Assembly (NCBI GenBank): GCA_023418255.1
Contig: JAEZZZ010000066.1
Location: 1 to 10,341, forward strand
Origin: Bacteroidota bacterium
GTDB taxonomy: Bacteria > Bacteroidota > Bacteroidia > Bacteroidales > Dysgonomonadaceae
Reading direction: 5' to 3'
DNA: 10,341 nt
Part shown: positions 6,661-10,341 of the stretch, piece by piece
How positions within the stretch are numbered: position 1 is the stretch's first letter
How the letters are laid out: every line of letters starts with the position of its first letter
Notes under the pieces: generated by a model
Told to the model about the DNA's origin: nothing
The model's database searches: none
Seen by the model: only the letters and a program-made list of their open reading frames with translations
Made by a program: the position numbers and the translations under genes

Positions 6661-8589
6661 ATGAAGTATCTGCAAAAAATAGACACACCGCAAGATTTGA
6701 AAAACCTGAATATGGAACAACTTGTCGAAGTTTGCCACGAACTTAGAACATTTATCGTTGACCAACTCTCGCACAATCCTGGACACTTTGCCTCAAGTCT
6801 TGGCACGGTAGAATTGACCGTAGCCCTGCATTACTTATACAACACGCCATACGACCGATTGATTTGGGATGTAGGACATCAGGCTTACAGCCACAAAATA
6901 CTCACCGGACGCAGAGGGCAATTCCATACCAACCGAAAGTTAGGAGGACTATCCGGTTTCACCAATCCCGCTGAAAGCGAATATGACACATTTATTGCAG
7001 GCCATGCGTCCACTTCCGTTTCAGCCGCCTTGGGAATGGCTGTAGCCGCTTCGCTAAACAACGAAGAAGACCGTCACGTGGTGGCCATCATAGGCGATGG
7101 TTCCATGACCGGTGGATTGGCATACGAAGGGCTGAACAACGTCTGCTCGCAACCCAACAACCTGCTTGTCATCCTTAATGACAACAACATGTCTATCGAC
7201 AACAATGTCGGCGGTCTGCAAGATTATTTGGTAAAACTCACCACATCCAACAAATACAATCGCATGCGCAACAATGTATATCAGCTTTTTCGGAAGAAAA
7301 AATTGATATCCGAAGAAAAGAAAAACTTTGTTTTGCGCTTCAACAACAGCATAAAATCGTTGCTTACAAAGCAACAAAATATTTTTGAGGGATTCAACAT
7401 CCGCTACTTCGGACCGGTTGACGGACACGATTTACCGTCTCTCGTGCGCGTGCTGGGAAATATCAAAAACATGAAAGGCCCAAAGCTGCTACATATAAAA
7501 ACCATTAAAGGGAAAGGCTTTGAGCCGGCCGAACGTTCGGCAACGGTGTGGCATGCGCCCGGATTGTTCAACAAAGAAACCGGCGAACGAATCGTTAATA
7601 AAAACCCAAATCAGCCGCTACGTTATCAAGATATTTTTGGACACACACTAGTTGAATTAGCTCATAAAAACGATAAAATTGTAGGTGTAACGCCCGCCAT
7701 GCCCACCGGATGTTCCATGACCTATATGATGAAGGAATTTCCGAAACGCTCATTCGATGTCGGCATCGCCGAAGCACATGCCGTAACCTTTTCGGCAGGA
7801 ATGGCAAAAGAACACCTGATTCCCTTTTGCAACATCTACTCATCGTTTATGCAACGAGCTTACGACCAAGTAATTCATGATGTAGCATTGCAGAATCTAA
7901 AAATGGTGATGTGCCTTGACAGAGCCGGATTGGTTGGAGAAGATGGCCCCACGCATCATGGAGCATTTGATTTAGCCTATATGCGCCCGATCCCCAACCT
8001 TATCATTTCTGCACCCTACAACGAGCATTATTTGAGAAACCTCATGTACACAGCTGTTTACGGTAACAATGGGCCTTTCGTGATTCGCTACCCACGCGGA
8101 GATGGAGAATTGACCAATTGGCACAACGAACCTGAAATATTGCCCATCGGAAAAGGACGAAAATTGAACGGCGGCACACACATGGCACTCATATCCATTG
8201 GAGCAATCGGTAACAACGCTGCTCGAGCAATAGAAAAAGCAAAACAAAAAGGCATCAGCGTGGCACATTACGATATCATTTTCCTCAAACCCATTGATAT
8301 GGATTTGCTTTCAGAAATTGCCCAATCATTTGACCATATTATCACCTTGGAAAATGGTGTTATCACAGGCGGTTTGGGCACTGTCGTGTTGGAATTTCTT
8401 GCCGACAACAACATTAAAAACAAGGAGGTCGTTCGTATGGGAATTCCCGATGAATTCATTACACACGGTTCTGTTAAAGAGTTGCAAGAAATTGTTCATA
8501 TCGATGAAAAAAGTATTCTAAAAACAATCGAAACGATATATAATAAAGCAATTTCGTCCAACGAGATACCCCCGAAAACAAAGTCCTAA
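6661..8589 (+). CDS. dxs: 1-deoxy-D-xylulose-5-phosphate synthase
   Basis: DXS condenses pyruvate with glyceraldehyde 3-phosphate to give 1-deoxy-D-xylulose 5-phosphate and CO2, using thiamine diphosphate and magnesium. This is the entry step of the MEP isoprenoid pathway. The 642-residue protein has the expected three domains. The N-terminal domain carries His42 (GHFASSLG), His73 (WDVGHQAYSHKILTGRR) and the thiamine diphosphate motif GDG at 145-147, followed 25 residues later by NDN at 173-175. The pyrimidine-binding domain has the catalytic Glu371 in GIAEAHAV and the conserved GEDGPTHHG segment (Asp428, His432). The C-terminal transketolase domain begins after RYPRGDG. Length is slightly above E. 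coli (620). The ATG at 6661 gives a normal N-terminus; the leader is A-rich with no Shine-Dalgarno. No clear promoter is seen in the 64-base gap after recQ, so cotranscription with recQ is likely. Identification is firm. Confidence 0.97.
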   Translation: MKYLQKIDTPQDLKNLNMEQLVEVCHELRTFIVDQLSHNPGHFASSLGTVELTVALHYLYNTPYDRLIWDVGHQAYSHKILTGRRGQFHTNRKLGGLSGFTNPAESEYDTFIAGHASTSVSAALGMAVAASLNNEEDRHVVAIIGDGSMTGGLAYEGLNNVCSQPNNLLVILNDNNMSIDNNVGGLQDYLVKLTTSNKYNRMRNNVYQLFRKKKLISEEKKNFVLRFNNSIKSLLTKQQNIFEGFNIRYFGPVDGHDLPSLVRVLGNIKNMKGPKLLHIKTIKGKGFEPAERSATVWHAPGLFNKETGERIVNKNPNQPLRYQDIFGHTLVELAHKNDKIVGVTPAMPTGCSMTYMMKEFPKRSFDVGIAEAHAVTFSAGMAKEHLIPFCNIYSSFMQRAYDQVIHDVALQNLKMVMCLDRAGLVGEDGPTHHGAFDLAYMRPIPNLIISAPYNEHYLRNLMYTAVYGNNGPFVIRYPRGDGELTNWHNEPEILPIGKGRKLNGGTHMALISIGAIGNNAARAIEKAKQKGISVAHYDIIFLKPIDMDLLSEIAQSFDHIITLENGVITGGLGTVVLEFLADNNIKNKEVVRMGIPDEFITHGSVKELQEIVHIDEKSILKTIETIYNKAISSNEIPPKTKS

Positions 8590-8680
8590 ACGTTTCCCCA
8601 AATGCTGAAAGAAGAAGCCGATTTCCACCTAAAAAGAAACAGTAAAGAATCGATATTGAAAAGATAAAAAAAAGAAAACA

Positions 8681-10018
8681 ATGAAAATCTTAATTGCCGG
8701 TGCAGGTGCCGTAGGAACTCATTTAGCAAAATTATTAGGACAAGAAAATCACAATATCATCCTCATGGACAGCGACAAGGATCGACTGGCTGCTGTTCGT
8801 GACAATGCTGAACTGATGGTAACAACCGGAAATTGCACTTCTTTGAAGGATTTGACCGAAGCCGATGTGTTAGATACCGATTTATTCATCGCCGTAACGC
8901 CCGAAGAGTCCAAAAACATAACGGCCTGTATGCTTGCATCGCACTTGGGAGCAAAAAAAACACTCGCAAGAATTGACAATTACGAATACCTACTGGCGAA
9001 AAACACCGAGTTTTTCGAAAAGTTGGGTATTGACTCCATGATTTATCCCGAAATGATAGCTGCTCGCGAAATCATGCTTGCACTGCGAACACCATGGACA
9101 CGCATGTGGTGGGAACTTTCAAACGGCTCTATCATCCTTACGGGCACAAAGATAAGAGACAATGCTCCCATCGTAAACAAATATCTACACGAAGTGGTGC
9201 AAGAAAACAAGAAATTTCATATCGTCGCCATAAAGCGCAACACACAAACCATAATTCCCAAAGGGAGCGACCAAATCTTACCAAACGATATTCTCTATTT
9301 CACCACCATACGCAAACACATCAACGATTTGCCCGAAATGATGGGAAAAACTTCATACACGACACAGAACGTGATGTTTATGGGGGGAAGTCGCATTACC
9401 ATGCGCACCATGCAATATTTACCACAAAATATAAACATAAAAATTATTGAGCGTGACAGAGAACGCGCCGAGATGTTGATAGAAAAGACACCGCCCAATG
9501 TAACCGTTTTTCTTGGCGACGGACGCGACACAGAACTTCTTATTAATGAAGGAATTGGAGACGTGGATGCATTTATTGCCCTCACCGGCAACTCCGAAAC
9601 CAACATATTGGGCTGCATGATGGCAAAACAATATGGCGTGAGGAAAACCATCGCCGAAGTAGAAAACATAGACTACTTTTCCATGGCGGAACGGCTTGAT
9701 ATTGGAACGATTATCAATAAAAAACTGATTGCCGCCAGCAAAATATATGAGCTGCTACTTAAAGCCGATGCTTCCAACATTAAATGCCTAACATTTGCCG
9801 ATGCCAATGTGGGAGAAGTAACGGCACGTCCCAATTCAAAGGTGACAAAAAAAATTATTCGCAACCTAAACCTTCCCTCCGACATCACGTTTGGCGCGCT
9901 TATCCGAAATGGTGAACCCATGCTGATTGATGGTGATACCCTTATAGAACCATACGACCAGGTGGTGGTATTTTTCCTCAATAAATCGTTGCGTAGCATC
10001 GAGCATTTGTTTAGTTAA
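8681..10018 (+). CDS. trkA: TrkA, nucleotide-binding regulator of Trk potassium uptake
   Basis: TrkA is the peripheral cytosolic subunit that gates the membrane potassium channel TrkH/TrkG in response to bound NAD(H) or ATP. The 445-residue protein has the duplicated RCK layout: RCK-N (about 1-120), RCK-C (about 140-225), RCK-N (about 229-345) and RCK-C (about 365-445). The first Rossmann site is intact, with GAGAVG at 7-12 and Asp30 at the end of the second strand. The second has GGSRIT at 235-240 in place of GxGxxG, with Glu257 in the matching acidic position, so nucleotide binding there may be altered. There are no membrane segments. The ATG at 8681 is clear, preceded by an A-rich leader with no Shine-Dalgarno. 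It lies 91 bases after dxs with no good promoter between. The usual partner trkH does not follow within the window. Identification is firm. Confidence 0.95.
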   Translation: MKILIAGAGAVGTHLAKLLGQENHNIILMDSDKDRLAAVRDNAELMVTTGNCTSLKDLTEADVLDTDLFIAVTPEESKNITACMLASHLGAKKTLARIDNYEYLLAKNTEFFEKLGIDSMIYPEMIAAREIMLALRTPWTRMWWELSNGSIILTGTKIRDNAPIVNKYLHEVVQENKKFHIVAIKRNTQTIIPKGSDQILPNDILYFTTIRKHINDLPEMMGKTSYTTQNVMFMGGSRITMRTMQYLPQNINIKIIERDRERAEMLIEKTPPNVTVFLGDGRDTELLINEGIGDVDAFIALTGNSETNILGCMMAKQYGVRKTIAEVENIDYFSMAERLDIGTIINKKLIAASKIYELLLKADASNIKCLTFADANVGEVTARPNSKVTKKIIRNLNLPSDITFGALIRNGEPMLIDGDTLIEPYDQVVVFFLNKSLRSIEHLFS

Positions 10019-10341
10019 ACCTGCTCAACGATTAGTCTATTTTGTAACCATTCCGAATCGACTGTGTTTCGAGTATTTTCGGAAAAGGGTATCGAAACCT
10101 TTGCACGAGACACCTCTCTCAGGAGGAATCAGCAAAAAAAGAGATATTATTAAGAAAAAAATGAACGGTTTCAGAAAACAACAGGATAAATTTCGAATGA
10201 AATTAAAAAAATAGCTAGTCGCTCCTTAGAAATTCACATTTAGGTTAGGAAAGATTGAACATCTAGCTTGGAAAATGAACCTGAAAACAAAAAATAAAAA
10301 CTCTTCCCCCAAGTTTTTCCATCATTTTCTTCAAATTCCAC
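10019..10341. other. Gene-free region after trkA
   Basis: No recognisable gene lies in these 323 bases. The only sizeable symmetric element is a 7-base inverted repeat, described separately. An ATG at 10275 opens a plus-strand frame that is still open at the window edge (22 codons). Two minus-strand frames entering from the edge stop within about 35 codons. None resembles a known protein. An AGGAGG at 10121-10126 is not placed before any usable start. No TAnnTTTG promoter with a matching -33 box was found. Confidence 0.5.
10066..10098 (+). terminator. Weak hairpin after trkA, possible terminator
   Basis: GTTTCGA (10066-10072) and TCGAAAC (10092-10098) are perfect reverse complements separated by 19 bases, starting 48 bases after the trkA stop. 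A smaller TTTT/AAAA stem can form inside the loop. There is no T run after the stem, so it is a poor intrinsic terminator. It is listed because it is the only strong symmetric element after the last gene. Confidence 0.2.

Noticed and set aside
9094..9450. 118-codon plus-strand frame inside trkA
   Set aside because: It is a shifted-frame shadow of trkA, rich in histidine, arginine and lysine, with no recognisable domain.
10121..10126. AGGAGG as a ribosome-binding site after trkA
   Set aside because: No start codon with a usable reading frame follows at a suitable distance, and the other genes here do not use Shine-Dalgarno sites.
10161..10341. Short frames at the right edge (17 codons from 10161; open frame from 10275; minus-strand frames entering from the edge)
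   Set aside because: All are too short or incomplete, with no recognisable protein features. The frame from 10275 could be the start of the next gene but cannot be supported from 22 codons.
1..10341. Search for CRISPR arrays, tRNA or rRNA genes, insertion sequences and phage or defence genes
   Set aside because: No regularly spaced repeats, tRNA-like cloverleaf, transposase motif or terminal inverted repeats were seen. The window is fully accounted for by six housekeeping genes and their gaps.

Overview
The window is a chromosomal stretch from a member of the Bacteroidota, most likely the order Bacteroidales. Three things point there. The protein sequences match the Bacteroides-type versions of ClpP, ClpX, RecQ (with its extra C-terminal domain) and TrkA. 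The genes lack Shine-Dalgarno sequences and have A-rich leaders instead. Three intergenic regions carry the Bacteroidota sigma-ABfr promoter pattern (TTTG or a near match, 19-20 bases, TAnnTTTG). All six genes are complete and lie on the plus strand.

Layout: 1-477 is a gene-free, A+T-rich leader with a perfect Bacteroidota promoter at 357-387. tig (478-1851, trigger factor) follows. The 215-base gap after tig holds a terminator-like hairpin that overlaps a second promoter, then a leader with a short upstream reading frame. clpP (2067-2792) and clpX (2770-4011) overlap by 23 bases. A 389-base gap (4012-4400) contains a perfect 16-base palindrome, short unassigned reading frames that may be gene remains, and a third promoter. 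recQ (4401-6596), dxs (6661-8589) and trkA (8681-10018) then follow with short gaps and no good internal promoter, so they may be one transcript. The last 323 bases (10019-10341) hold no recognisable gene.

How the genes work together: tig, clpP and clpX form the classic protein-quality group. Trigger factor receives nascent chains at the ribosome exit, ClpX unfolds condemned proteins and ClpP degrades them. recQ is a DNA-repair helicase. dxs makes 1-deoxy-D-xylulose 5-phosphate, the entry step of the MEP isoprenoid pathway. trkA is the cytosolic nucleotide-binding regulator of Trk potassium uptake. These last three share no pathway; they look like a conserved Bacteroidales neighbourhood rather than a functional unit.

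I found no mobile element, CRISPR array, tRNA, rRNA or candidate new defence or biosynthetic system. This is essentially a housekeeping region. The points worth a second look are regulatory and small-scale: the clpP leader, the palindrome and possible relic after clpX, the lysine/acid-rich ClpP tail created by the clpP/clpX overlap, the degenerate domains in trigger factor and TrkA, and the absence of trkH immediately after trkA.
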